Source: Gloeopeniophorella convolvens (Eukaryota > Basidiomycota > Agaricomycetes > Russulales). From it: a stretch of DNA of 64,000 nucleotides. The stretch spans positions 62,001-126,000 of the forward strand of contig WTXD01000002.1 of assembly GCA_022496205.1 (NCBI GenBank), written 5' to 3'. How positions within the stretch are numbered: the stretch's first letter is position 1; each line of letters starts with the position of its first letter. The notes beneath the pieces are model-generated. The model saw nothing but the letters and a program-made list of their open reading frames with translations, searched no databases and was not told where the DNA came from. The position numbers and the translations under genes were made by a program. This document shows, piece after piece, positions 43,302-54,371 of this stretch.

Positions 43302-45922
43302 TCAGGGCTTTTTCGAGGACCGCTCAGACTTCTTCGACTTGCCGCCCCGCGAGGACTTCCGACCTCCACTCCTTGTTCCGCTCGTTTGGGAGTTGGACTG
43401 AGTCTGGGATCCGGAAGGTACGCTGAAGAGCATCGAGCTATTCCCTTGAGAGGGCAGGCTCACTGGGGAAGAAAATACATCCGATTCTGACGGTGTTGAT
43501 TCAAGAGGAACTTCGGACCCCGTGCGACGCTTCTTGACATCCGACTTCTCGCTGTCGACGACCGGAGATCGTTCGCGCTTGCGTTTGTAGCTCGCCGTTG
43601 GCGATGGCTGAACGAGCTTCAGGTTCAGACTGCCATCGTCGGTGACATCCCATCGATGCGCTAGGTGCTTCTCCATGATAGCCAACAGAGCTTCGGAAGA
43701 CTGAACCTTCTTGAGAGCCTGCTGGACGAGAGGATCGCGCGCCCTCTGGCTTTCCCTCGAGAGTTGAAGCGGCCGGCTCACAAGTTTCTTCCCCAAGTGA
43801 AGGTAAACAGGGCTGAACAGGCGACGCATGTCCTTGATGATCTCCTTGCAGGGTGTCGTTACGAAGAGGGCGATTTCATCATCAGCCAGCATCTCGCCAT
43901 TAAGACAATCCTTCTTTCCGGCACCTCCTGTGGTGACGAACTTGCGAGTGTTAGGGTCTCGCTGGGCTTTATACTGGTCAAAAACCTCCTTAAGTGTGTC
44001 CCGATGTTCATCCTTCACATCTCCGCTAGTTCTGAAGCGGAAGATTTGATATAGCAGGACCCAGAAGAAGGACTCCAAGTCGTCCGAGAGCTCGTGGGAC
44101 TTGTGCAATGGGTCCAACAACAAACCTGTGGATATGAACTGCCATGTTCCCTAGGCATCGTCACGTCCATCAGTTCACACGCACGTAGCACGAAACTTAT
44201 GGGCGTACCGTGCGTGACATCCGTCTGGGCTTTCCTTTATCGTCTGTGGTCACCTTCTTCGACAGGTCCCAGTCAATGAGGATGCCTCGTCCTGACCTCG
44301 TAATGAGGATGTTGCCTGCGCTGATGTCGCGATGAAGAATGCCGGTCTTCTGATATGCTTCAGAGTGCGCTATCATGAACATCGCTTAGTACCTAGCGCT
44401 GTGTTCAAGAAATACAAGCGACGAACCTACGATGGCGTCCCTGATCACCCTGCAAAGCTGCCACGTCGATTTGAAGTGATTCAACGGCCACCCAAGAGTC
44501 TTCAACACAAGGCGGTAGTGGACGTAAGGCTCCACTCGAGGATTCCCGGAGCACCAATCGGCCTTGACAAAGTCCTGTGTGATGGTCCGCTGGACCGGCA
44601 CTGGTGAGGGCGCCTTTGAGGAATCGGGAGGCGTCTCTAAGGATTTGGGAGAGATCGCGAGGGATCCGGGAGGCGTCGCTAAGGATTCGGGGGTCAAGGG
44701 TACGTCGCCCGCTCGACTCATTCTTGCGATGTTCGAAACATCGGCGTCCTCGAGCTCGCGATAGACGTCCCCTTCCTTTTGCATGCCTGGTAGATCGAGA
44801 CGCCAGAAGTCTTTCAGGTATACGAGTCGACCTTCTGTGAGATCGTAGGCTATGAAGCCAAAGGTGGCGCGGCCAACCAGTGTGTCGGTGATCCAGGTGG
44901 CCTTCGGGGCGATGTAGCATCGAGGCTCATTGTCAGGACAGTCATCTCTGACAAGGATCTTGAGGAGGTTTTTTGGCTCTAAAGAGTTGGAGTCCAAGCC
45001 AGGGTACCCGAGAAGCTTCGGCAGCGCGCGCGCAGCCTCGTCATCCGTCGCAGGACAGACGGTAGTATCATGACCCCTTTGCGCGTCGGAAAGGTGATTG
45101 AACCTCCAGAGGAATTCGAAGAGCGTATTTGCCTCGTTCCACGCGAACAGTTTGGTGTAGATGATCCCGCTGCGATCGCAGCGAAGGATGCGTGCATTAG
45201 GACCGAAAAGGACGACGCCGAAGGAGAATACACGATATTGGGTGACGTGTATTTTAGAGGCATAGGAGAGTAACTGGCCGCACGTCCGACGGCACGCTTC
45301 CGTGCTTTTGATGTGGCTTATCGGGGCCTCTCTTTTCTCCTTTAATTTCTCTTCCGTGATAAAGAAATCTTCATCCTGACGTTTGTTTTCGATCCAGAAC
45401 TCGGCGAGACCCAAATCAGCCTTGTTGGGTGAAAGACGAGAGCGAGAGAAGACGGAAATGTCGGGTTTCAGCTTCTGCGGATCGCTGGGACTCGGTTTGC
45501 TCGTGGTATTCTCCAGCTGGAGGTCTGGACAAAGGCCAGATGCATGAATCGCCTCAATCTACGATGCAAAGGACGATCTACTGAACATCGGGTGATCGGA
45601 GGACATGCAAAGAACTCACGAATGGGGTCTCTTTACCCGCGACGGAGCCTCCAGGAAACGCGATGGCGTTGGTAGGACGCTTCTCGGGTGCCTCCGGAAC
45701 AAATTCCTCGAAGAACTGGTCCAATGGCATAGCCCCGACCCATCTGTCGCGGTGGTCGTCAGACATATCGACGTAGCGTTGCTGAGCGAGTTTGAGAGGA
45801 GTGACGCCGTGCTGCCCAGAGGAGGAGACTTCCTTGGTAAGCGGGGTTGTTTTGGAGATGGCTTGGATTATGGGATTGGAAAGTGCGCTCTCAGAGCCAG
45901 GGGGGGTCCTAGGTTGAGCCAT
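43302..45922 (-). CDS. FunK1-type protein kinase, copy 3 (819 aa)
   Basis: Exons 45620-45922, 44427-45558, 44209-44384 and 43302-44150 sum to 2460 nt. Here the upstream extension is open, so the first ATG gives MAQPRTPPGSES and MSDDHRDRWVG follows as residues 53 onwards; the shorter start remains possible. Core: IEAIHASGLCPDLQLENTTS, GLAEFWIENKRQDEDFFI, TQYRVFSFGVVLFGPNARIL, LVGRATFGFIAYDL, VYLKDFWRLDL, ILHRDISAGNILI, LIDWDLSKK. It has the PES/GSL repeat insert seen in copy 2. The C-lobe differs from copies 1 and 2 (LHLGKKLVSRPLQLSRESQ). The tail has KRKRERSP and VKKRRTG basic clusters and a Ser/Gly/Lys-rich end. Compared with copy 1 it belongs to a second sub-type with copies 4 and 5. Confidence 0.9.
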
Positions 45923-46291
45923 GATGTGAGATGAGGATGATGCGCAGGGGGAAGGGGGCAGGAGTCGGCTAAAGATGTACTCACAGCTCAGGTTATATTG
46001 GTACCCTGCAGACTACGGACACAATTCGATGAACAAGGTGTCGACAGCTAAGATGTGGATATTGTGGCAATGTTGTGTCCGAGAAGACCAGGTATGATAT
46101 GGCGCTGGCTGCTGCCGGCTACGCGGGTCTTCGGCGCACAATGTTCGTTATCGATCTCTGAGTGTCTGAACACGGCGAATCGATCGGCGAAACTCGGTTG
46201 AAGATGATTCAAGTCTCAACGCGACGCGCCAGGACGCGCCAAGAAGTCGCCACAAGTCAACAGATCACGCTCATACACACCGAGTCGCGTG

Positions 46292-47846
46292 ATTGCCTTG
46301 CTTGCAAGGTGCTTCTCCCACCGGGCCGATGCCAACCTCTTTGTTGGGAAAGAGCATGGAAATAGTCAGAAAAAGAGGATAACTATATCCACACTCTTGT
46401 ATTTCAAATATGTGTGAAAATAATTCAACTCTACTCAGAGTTTTCTCGGTGTTTGGCTCAAAAGTTAAACTATTTATGCAAAATACCCTGAAATTCAGGG
46501 AAGAACTTAAACTCTATTTAGGTTACTTTACACCGTAAGAGCCTGGATATAGTTATCCTCTATTCTCACCATTTCCACGCTCTTTCCCAACAAAGAGTTT
46601 GGCATCGGCCCAGTGTCCCCCATAATTCCTCGGGCGCCTAGTGTTTTTTTCCTTTTACAGGCAAAACCTCCCATCACCCACACTTTATGTAAGATGACGA
46701 CCCTATACTTCTTCGCTGCTCCCCCGCCCCGACGTCCCTGCTGCCGCCCTTCCTTTCTGTACTCTGTAACCTCTGTTAGGAGTCATCGTTTACACCAGAA
46801 AACAACTTACCTCTCTTGTGTGCTTTCCCATCACCCCACTAGTGCTCTGATGCAACCTACCAATGAAGACTTGCAGGTTGTAGATGGATAGTCAAGTTGA
46901 CTAGATGAGGAGACCAAAACAGTGCAGAGCCCTTGCCCTCCCTCCCCGAACTTCCAGATGCACAGTGCGCCATAACGCCACTATGACTCGCCTCACACGA
47001 CTCGGTGCCGAAACACAACGGTCTCGGCGCACGGGCAACATTTGCGGCGCGACGCAACGGCGACATGGCACAACGGCGCGCGCGTCGAAGTGCAGTCACC
47101 GACGCACGGTTCTGTAGATGAACGGGGTACCCGCGCCCCCTTATCGCGCTGGCCCAAGCTGGCCCTTCAGTTCTCCACAACGCCACGGCCCCCATCGCAC
47201 AATGTCGTCCCGGAACAAGGCAACCTAACTGCGCCCGCGCCGAAGGTTCCTTTGTGCAGCGACACGGCCGCGACGTGACGCGACGCGCCAACGTGCGCCG
47301 TTCCACTTCTCTGCCGCACTTATCAGGGGGCAGCCTCACTTCCTTGAACGAGGCCGGTAATACCGACACCATACCCAACCCACCGCCCCCGCTACTACGC
47401 CACCGCACCTGCAGCCTTCCGCACGGTGTTGAGCAACGCGCGAGGCCGACTTCGCGAGCCCAAGCAGTGACGACCGCACCCCAATATGCGCTGCTGCCGC
47501 ACCGTGACTAGCGTGGCTACGCCGACAACTCGAGCCCCAGTGCTGGCGACGGCACGCCAGTGCACACCACCTATATCGCTGTACCGTGCTGACACAGGAC
47601 TGGCGCGCAACTTATGCATAGTGTTCAGATTGTACTTTATGTACATAGCTTATCAAAATAAGACATCGTTGTCAACCAGTACCATGCGCGGCAGCGCACC
47701 ACGCACACAGACCAGCGAGATCAATAGTATAAACACGACAACTGGTGCTAATCAACGTGCACATAAGTCGACAGAAATACAATCACAAGCGGATTTGCAA
47801 GCAACGGCACCTGCCGCCGCGGGCGGCCCTTCTCGAGTGCAAACGA
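46292..47846. other. insertion of unrelated DNA inside spacer C
   Basis: About 1555 bp absent from spacers A, B and D at the same place. It contains the MITE at 46319-46615. The rest has no recognisable coding capacity. Short words near the two ends form a weak inverted pair (TGCC.TTGCTTGCAA at about 46293-46306 and its complement near 47796-47810), which might be element ends or chance. Confidence 0.55.
46319..46615. mobile_element. CACTA-type MITE, 297 bp, with 3-bp TSD
   Basis: Terminal inverted repeats of about 78 bp: the left begins CACCGGGCCGATGCCAA, and the right, read in reverse, begins CACTGGGCCGATGCCAA. They stay nearly identical to GATAACTATATCC, with roughly nine mismatches and one 1-nt gap. 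The element is flanked on both sides by TCC (46316-46318 and 46616-46618). CACTG ends with a 3-bp target duplication are the hallmark of the EnSpm/CACTA superfamily. The AT-rich middle (about 140 bp) has no coding capacity, so the element is non-autonomous. A small hairpin (CCCTGAAATTCAGGG) lies at 46486-46500. Confidence 0.82.
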
Positions 47847-49646
47847 GGTGACCAAATCTGGTTTGGTTTCTATAGACTTCGCTGGGAGGCGCCGCCGCTC
47901 CCTAGCAGAAACCTCGCCAGTGCTTGCAGTCGCGGGCCACCTAATAGGTATCGAATCTGTTCTCTTCTGCTTGTAAAGCAAACGGGTCTTATAACAGCCC
48001 CGTATAGGACAGCTAGCCTGCATTCACCATAGAAAGGAAACTGGGTATCAATGATATTCTAAACCTATGCCAGTTTCCACTTGTCTTCAGGGTCACTGGT
48101 GCTCGCCCAGTATCCCACCGCGCGACAGCACCCCCACTTCACATGCCCTTCTACTGGCACAACAACGTCGACTGCACGTGGAGACCAATGGCCGCGCGGC
48201 AACGATGTGCCCATACACCAGGCGCACGATTCGTGCCGGCGGTGACGACCACATCAACTCGCTGCGGCTGCGCCCAGCACGAATCGCATGCTCGGTATGC
48301 CGTGCCATCGCCGTCTGGCACTACACTGCGCCTCCGCACGCTGTTTCTCGCTACGCAGGCGTCACGACGATGCCAACCGGGGCGCGAAGGCGGACGGCCG
48401 ACCGGCAACCGGCGGCGGTGCGCGTGCGCGCAATTCGCGGTGGCCGCGGTCGCATCGTCTAGATATGGTCGCAGATGCCGCGAATTTCATACACGCGCTG
48501 CCGCATCGTCGTTGTTGCTGCGCGTTGCCCCGGTGGCTGCGGCGCGCTGCTGCCGCCGAGGCAATACGGCACGTGCACGACTCGCAGCAGCCCTGAGGCT
48601 TCCCGGCGCGCCTTCTACTCCCACGCCTCCTGCGTCCCCCTCCTCCCGCGTTCTGGGGTGGCCGCGAGTGACGACGTCGCGCGGCGCATTCACGGTACGC
48701 GGAACCTCCAGAAAGGAGGCGCGGACTCGGCGACGTGGCAGCAGCCATCGCGCATTCCGCCCCCCGCCCCCGCCCCCCGCCCCCGCGCCTGTTCACGCCG
48801 CTGTCGCCGTCACCGTAGTGCCTCGAAGGTGGTGTGGCGTTGCCGATGCCTCTTGTCCCTCCGGCGCCTCCGGTGCCGCAACTGTGCCGGAGCTCGGCAA
48901 CGCGTTCAGGAGCCGCACGTCGAGGTGGTCCAGCTCGACCGTCGACGCGTAGGGTATGATGCAAAGCGCGAGGCCGGTAGGGTCTTCCATTGGGCTGTAA
49001 CAATCACGGGTTGTGAGAGAAGGAAACATCACACTTTCAATCCTGAACGCCTCCGTGTTACTCTGCGGATAGCACCGCCGCCACTGAGTGACAATCATGA
49101 AGAGCTAAGGGCCCAATGAGTCCAGCATATCTGACCTCACGACAGCTCCATCAACCTCTCGCGAGAGCCCAGCGATTAGCAGATGAGCATGATACGCGCA
49201 GCGCAAGTCTGGCGATGACCATGAACAAATTTCGCAGATGCTACGGATTTGCGGTGTACAGAGTTCTGAGCTGGACAGTTCAAAAACATTCCGCGCCGTA
49301 GTAGCGCGTGCCAGCTCACCAGTCAAAATGGGAAACCATCTTGCAACTGCGCCTGCCTGCTGCAACCTTTGAAACGTTGCCGCTCGGACACGCCTTCGCG
49401 GACGTGTTCTGCCACGCGTTCCGTATGGTACAAACGCCAATGTCCCGACACCGATGCGGGCGAACATGATTGAATCGTCCGACATCGAATGGAGACGGTA
49501 GAGCAGGGTACAGTTCCGGTTCAGAATTCCTCAAATTTGTGAGAGTATGTACAGACGCAATATACAATTGAAAGGACGATAACGACATGCAGAGAAGGGA
49601 GTGTGTACGAGACAATGGGTAGCACCTTTCCATCGCGTGATGCATA

Positions 49647-52199
49647 TCACAGCCCTTTCGAGGACCGCTCAGACTTCTTCGACTTGCCGCCCCGCGAGGA
49701 CCTCTGAGCTCCACTCCTTGTTCCGCTCGTTTGGGAGTTGGACTGAGTCTGGGATCCGGAAGGTGCGCTGAAGAGCATCGAGCTGTTCCCTCGAGAGGCC
49801 AGGCTCACTTGGGAAGAAAATACATCCGAGTCTGACGGTGTTGATTCAGGAGGAACTTCGGGCCCCGTGCGGCGCTTCTTGGGATCCGACCCCTCGCTGT
49901 CGACGACCGGAGATCGTTCGCGCTTGCGTTTGTAGCTCGCCGTTGGCGATGGCTGAACGAGCTTCAGGTTCAGACTGCCATCGTCGGTGACATCCCATCG
50001 ATGCGCTAGGTGCTTCTCCATGATAGCCAACAGAGCTTCGGAAGACTGAACCTTCTTGAGAGCCTGCTGGACGAGAGGATCGCGCGCCCTCTGGCTTTCC
50101 CTCGAGAGTTGAAGCGGCCGGCTCACAAGTGTCTTCCCCAAGTGAAGGTAAACAGGGCTGAACAGGCGACGCATGTCCTTGATGATCTCCTTGCATGGTG
50201 TCGTTACAAAGAGGGCGATTTCATCATCGGCGAACATCTCGCCACCAAGACAATCCTTCTTTCCGGCTCCTCCTGTGATGATTTTCTTGAGAGTGGTAGG
50301 GTCTAATACGCCCTCGTACTGGTCGAAAACCTGCCGGATTCGGCGCCGATAGAACTCTTTCAGATCGTCGCTCATTCTGAAGCGAAGGATTTGATACAGC
50401 AGAACCCAGAAGAAGGATTCCAGGTCGTCAGAGAGCTCGTGGGACTTGTGCAGTGGGTCCAGCAACAACCCGACGGATATGAACTGCCATGTTCCCTATG
50501 TAGGCGTCGTCACGTCCGTCAGTTCACACACACGCGGCACAAGAAGCAGTGGCATACCGTGCGTGACACCCGCCTGGGCTTTCCTTTATCGTCTGTGGTC
50601 ACCTTCTTCGACAGGTCCCAGTCGATAAGAATGCCTCGTCCTGACCTCGTAATGAGGATGTTTCCCGCACTGATGTCGCGATGCAGAATGCGGGTCCTCT
50701 GATATGCTTCATCGTGCGCTATCATGGACATCGCTTAGTGCCCAGTGCGGTACTAAAGAGATGGGAACGACGAACCTATGATGGCGTCCCGCATCACCCT
50801 GCAAAGCTGCCACGTCGATTTGAAGTGATTCAACGGCCACCCAAGAGTCTTCAACACAAGACGATAATGCACGTAAGGCTCTACTCGAGGATTCCCGTAG
50901 CACCCTTTGACAAAATCCTGTGTAACGGTCCGCTGGACCGGCAATGAGGGCGTCCCTGAGGATTCGGGGGTCAAGGGTACGTCGCCCGCTTGGCTCATTC
51001 TTGCTATGTTCGAAACTTTGGCGTCCTCAAGCTCGCGATAGACGTCCCCTTCCTTTTGCATCCCTGGTAGATCGAGACGCCAGAAGTCTTTCAGGTATAC
51101 GAGTCGACCTTCTGTGAGATCGTAGGCTATGAAGCCGAAGGTGGCACGGCCAACCAGTATATCGGTGGTCCAGGTGGCCTTCGGGGCGATGTAGTATCGA
51201 CGGTCCTTGGGGTTGGTGTCATCTCTGACAAGGATCTTGAGGAGGTTTTTTGGCTCTAAAGAGTTGGAGTCCAAGCCAGGGTACCCGAGAAGCTTCGGCA
51301 GCGCGCGCGCAGCCTCGTCATCCGTCGCAGGACAGACGGTAGTATCATGACCCCTTTGCGCGTCGGAAAGGTGATTGAATCTCCAGAGGAATTCGAAGAG
51401 CGTATTTTCCTTGTTCCATGCGAACAGTTCGGTGTAGATGATCCCGCTGCGATCGCAGCGAAGGATGCGTGCATTAGGACCGAAAAGGACGACGCCGAAG
51501 GAGAATACACGATATTGGGTGACGTGTATTTTAGAGGCATAGGAGAGTAACTGGCCGCACGTCCGACGGCACGCTTCCGTGCTTTTGATGTGGCTTGTCG
51601 GGGCCTCTCTTTTCTCCTTTAATTTCTCTTCCGTGATAAAGAAATCTTCATCCTGACGTTTGTTTTCGATCCAGAACTCGGCGAGACCCAAATCAGCCTT
51701 GTTGGGTGAAAGACGAGAGCGAGAGAAGACGGAAATGTCGGGTTTCAGCTTCTGCGGATCGCTGGGACTCGGTTTGCTCGTGGTATTCTCCAGCTGGAGG
51801 TCTGGACAAAGGCCAGATGCATGAATCGCCTCAATCTACGATGCAAAGGACGATCTACTGAACATCGGGTGATCGGAGGACATGCAAAGAACTCACGAAT
51901 GGGGTCTCTTTACCCGCGACGGAGCCTCCAGGAAACGCGATGGCGTTGGTAGGACGCTTCTCGGGTGCCTCCGGAACAAATTCCTCGAAGAACTGGTCCA
52001 ATGGCATAGCCCCGACCCATCTGTCGCGGTGGTCGTCAGACATATCGACGTAGCGTTGCTGAGCGAGTTTGAGAGGAGTGACGCCGTGCTGCCCAGAGGA
52101 GGAGACTTCCTTGGTAAGCGGGGTTGTTTTGGAGATGGCTTGGATTATGGGATTGGAAAGTGCGCTCTCAGAGCCAGGGGGAGTCCTAGGTTGAGCCAT
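49647..52199 (-). CDS. FunK1-type protein kinase, copy 4 (795 aa)
   Basis: Exons 51897-52199, 50776-51835, 50558-50733 and 49647-50495 sum to 2388 nt. The first ATG gives MAQPRTPPGSES; exon 1 encodes the same protein as copy 3 and its DNA is almost identical. Core motifs are intact: LGLAEFWIENKRQDEDFFI, LVGRATFGFIAYDL, VYLKDFWRLDL, ILHRDISAGNILI, LIDWDLSKK. The repeat insert of copies 2 and 3 is missing, leaving only LTPESSGTPSLPVQRT. The last intron is slightly longer (acceptor CATAG). The C-lobe and tail follow copy 3, with KRKRERSP and PKKRRTG basic clusters. In exon 2 the stretch TNPKDRRYYIAPK replaces the CPDNEPRCYIAPK of copy 3, so identity to copy 3 is patchy. Confidence 0.9.
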
Positions 52200-54371
52200 G
52201 ATGTGAGATGAGGATTATACGCCGGGAGAAGAGGGGGGGGGAGGGGGGGAGTCGGCTCAGAATGTACTCACTGTTCAGTTTAAGTTATACCCTGCCGATT
52301 ACTGACACGATTCAATGAACAGGGTGTCGACAACCAAGATGTGGATATTGTGGCAATGTTGTGGTTTAAGAAGAACAGGTACGATATAGAGCCGGTTGCT
52401 GCCGAATACGCGCGGTGTCAGGCTTCAGTGACGAAGTACACAAGGTACCTTATCGATCTCCAAGTGTCTGGAAGCGGCGAATTAGTCGGCGAAACTCGGT
52501 TGAAGATGATTCAGGTCTGAACGCGACACGCCAGGACGCGCCTTCAAGCCACAAGTCAACGGATCACGCGCAAGCACTCTGAGTCGCGTGATGAGAACAG
52601 AGTTGCCGGATTTGGTTTCGGTTTATAAACTCGCCGGGAGGCGAAAGCAAGCCTTGCTTTTCAGTACTTCGTGGGCCACCTAATAGGCATCGAATCTGCT
52701 CTCTTCTACTTTAAGGCAAATTGGTCTTATAACAGCTCTGTGCAGGTTAATCAGCCTGCACCTAGTACCATAGAAAGGGAACTGGGTATCATAGTCTAGA
52801 CTTGTAGTGTCCACTTGTTGTCACTAGTACTGCTCCTTGCCTAGTAGTACCCCGCCACGCGACGACGCTCCCTACCTCACACACCCACCTGCTGCCACAA
52901 TATCAAATGCGACATGAAGATAGACAACTGAGCGGTAACAGTGTGTCCACGCGCCGGGCGCATGATTCGTGCTGGCAGCGACGACCACATCGACTTGCTG
53001 CGGCTGCAGCGAGCCCGAGTCACGTTGCTCGGTATGCCGTGTCATCGCCGTCTAGTCACGGCGTGGCGTGGCCGCATGCTGCATCTCGCTGCTTAGGCGT
53101 CACGACGATGCCAACCAGCAGGACGCGACGGCGGACGGCCGACCGGCGACCGGCGGCGACGTGCGCAATCATTATTATTCGATTACTCGCGGTGGTCGCG
53201 GTCGCATCGTCTAGATGTGGTCGTAGATGCTGTGAATTGCGTACACGCGCCGTCACACCGTCGTCGCCGTTGTCGCATTGCCCCGGCGACGGCGCGGCAT
53301 TGCTGCCGCCGAGGCAACACCGTTACGACTCGCAGCGGCAGCGGCGCCTCCTGAGGCCTCCCGGCGCGCCTTCTCCTGCGCCTCCTCATGCGTCCTCTTC
53401 CTCCCACGTCACGTGTTGGCCGCGAGTGACAACGTCGCGCGGCGCGTGCGCGGCACGCGGGGCCTCTGGCAAGGAGGCGCGGGTTCGGCGATGTGGCCAC
53501 AGCCGTCACGAATTCCGCGCCTGCGCCTACGCCTGCCATGCTCACGTCGCCGTCGCCGTCATCGCAGTGCTCCGATGATGGTGTGGCACTGCCGCCACCC
53601 TCCTCCCTTCGGCGCCACAACTGCGCCGTCGCCCGGAACGCGTCCGGGTACCGCATGTCCAGGGATCTAGCTCGACATCGATGCATATAATACGATGAAA
53701 AGCACGAGGCTAATAGGGTTTCCACAGGGCGGTAATAATTATGGGTTTCGAGAGAAGGTGATATCATAGATCCCGAATGCCTCTGTATTACTTTGCGGAC
53801 AGCACCGCCGCCCCCGAGTAAGAATCCTGGAAGAGCTATGGGTCCATTTCCCGCATATCTGATCACCAATTCCCCCGTGAGAGCCCACTGAGTGACCAGT
53901 GGATGAGCATTATCTGCGCGGCTCGACTTTGGCGATGGTCATGAGCGTAACTCGCAGATGCTACGGATTTGTGGCGTACAGAGTACTGAGCTGAACGGTT
54001 CAAGAACGTCTCGCCCTATAGCCCGCGCCTGACTCACCAGTCAAAATGGAAAACCACCTTGCAACCGCGCCTGCCTGCAGCAACCACGCTGCGGACCTTC
54101 GGACTGTTGCTGCTCGGACCCGCTGGACGTGTTCTTGCACGCGTTCCGTGCGGCACCGACGCCAATGTGCGAAAAGCGATGCAGGAAATCGTGAGCAAAT
54201 CACCCAGCGTCGAGTAGAGACGGTAAAGCAGAGTGCAATTCCGGTTCGAGATTTCTCAGATTATGATTATATGTACAGACGTAACAAACGATTGACGAGG
54301 ACGGTAGCGACATGTAGAGAAGGAAGAGTGTACGACACGATAACCAGCACCTTTCCACCGTGTGCTGCATA
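52200..54371 (-). repeat. repeated GC-rich spacer D (5' flank of FunK1 copy 4)
   Basis: About 2.2 kb, homologous in order to spacers B and C but more diverged. The start holds an expanded G tract (52232-52249). The part nearest 54371 is the 3' flank of copy 5. No gene seen. Confidence 0.65.
52232..52249 (+). repeat. poly-G tract
   Basis: Two runs of G, 8-9 and 7 long, separated by an A. The matching place in spacers A-C has only GGAAGGGGG-type sequence, so the tract has grown in this copy. Confidence 0.7.

Larger units (their letters stand above)
45923..49646 (-). repeat. repeated GC-rich spacer C, interrupted by an insertion
   Basis: Spacer homologous to A, B and D, split into 45923-46291 and 47847-49646 by about 1.55 kb of unrelated DNA. 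At the right join, homology resumes with TGACCAAATCTGG as at 41561 of spacer B. The distal block contains an expanded CCCCCG tract near 48759-48790. Confidence 0.7.

Noticed and set aside
52232..52249. Poly-G tract as a functional element
   Set aside because: It is a simple length expansion of a short G run present in the other spacers, with no further support.
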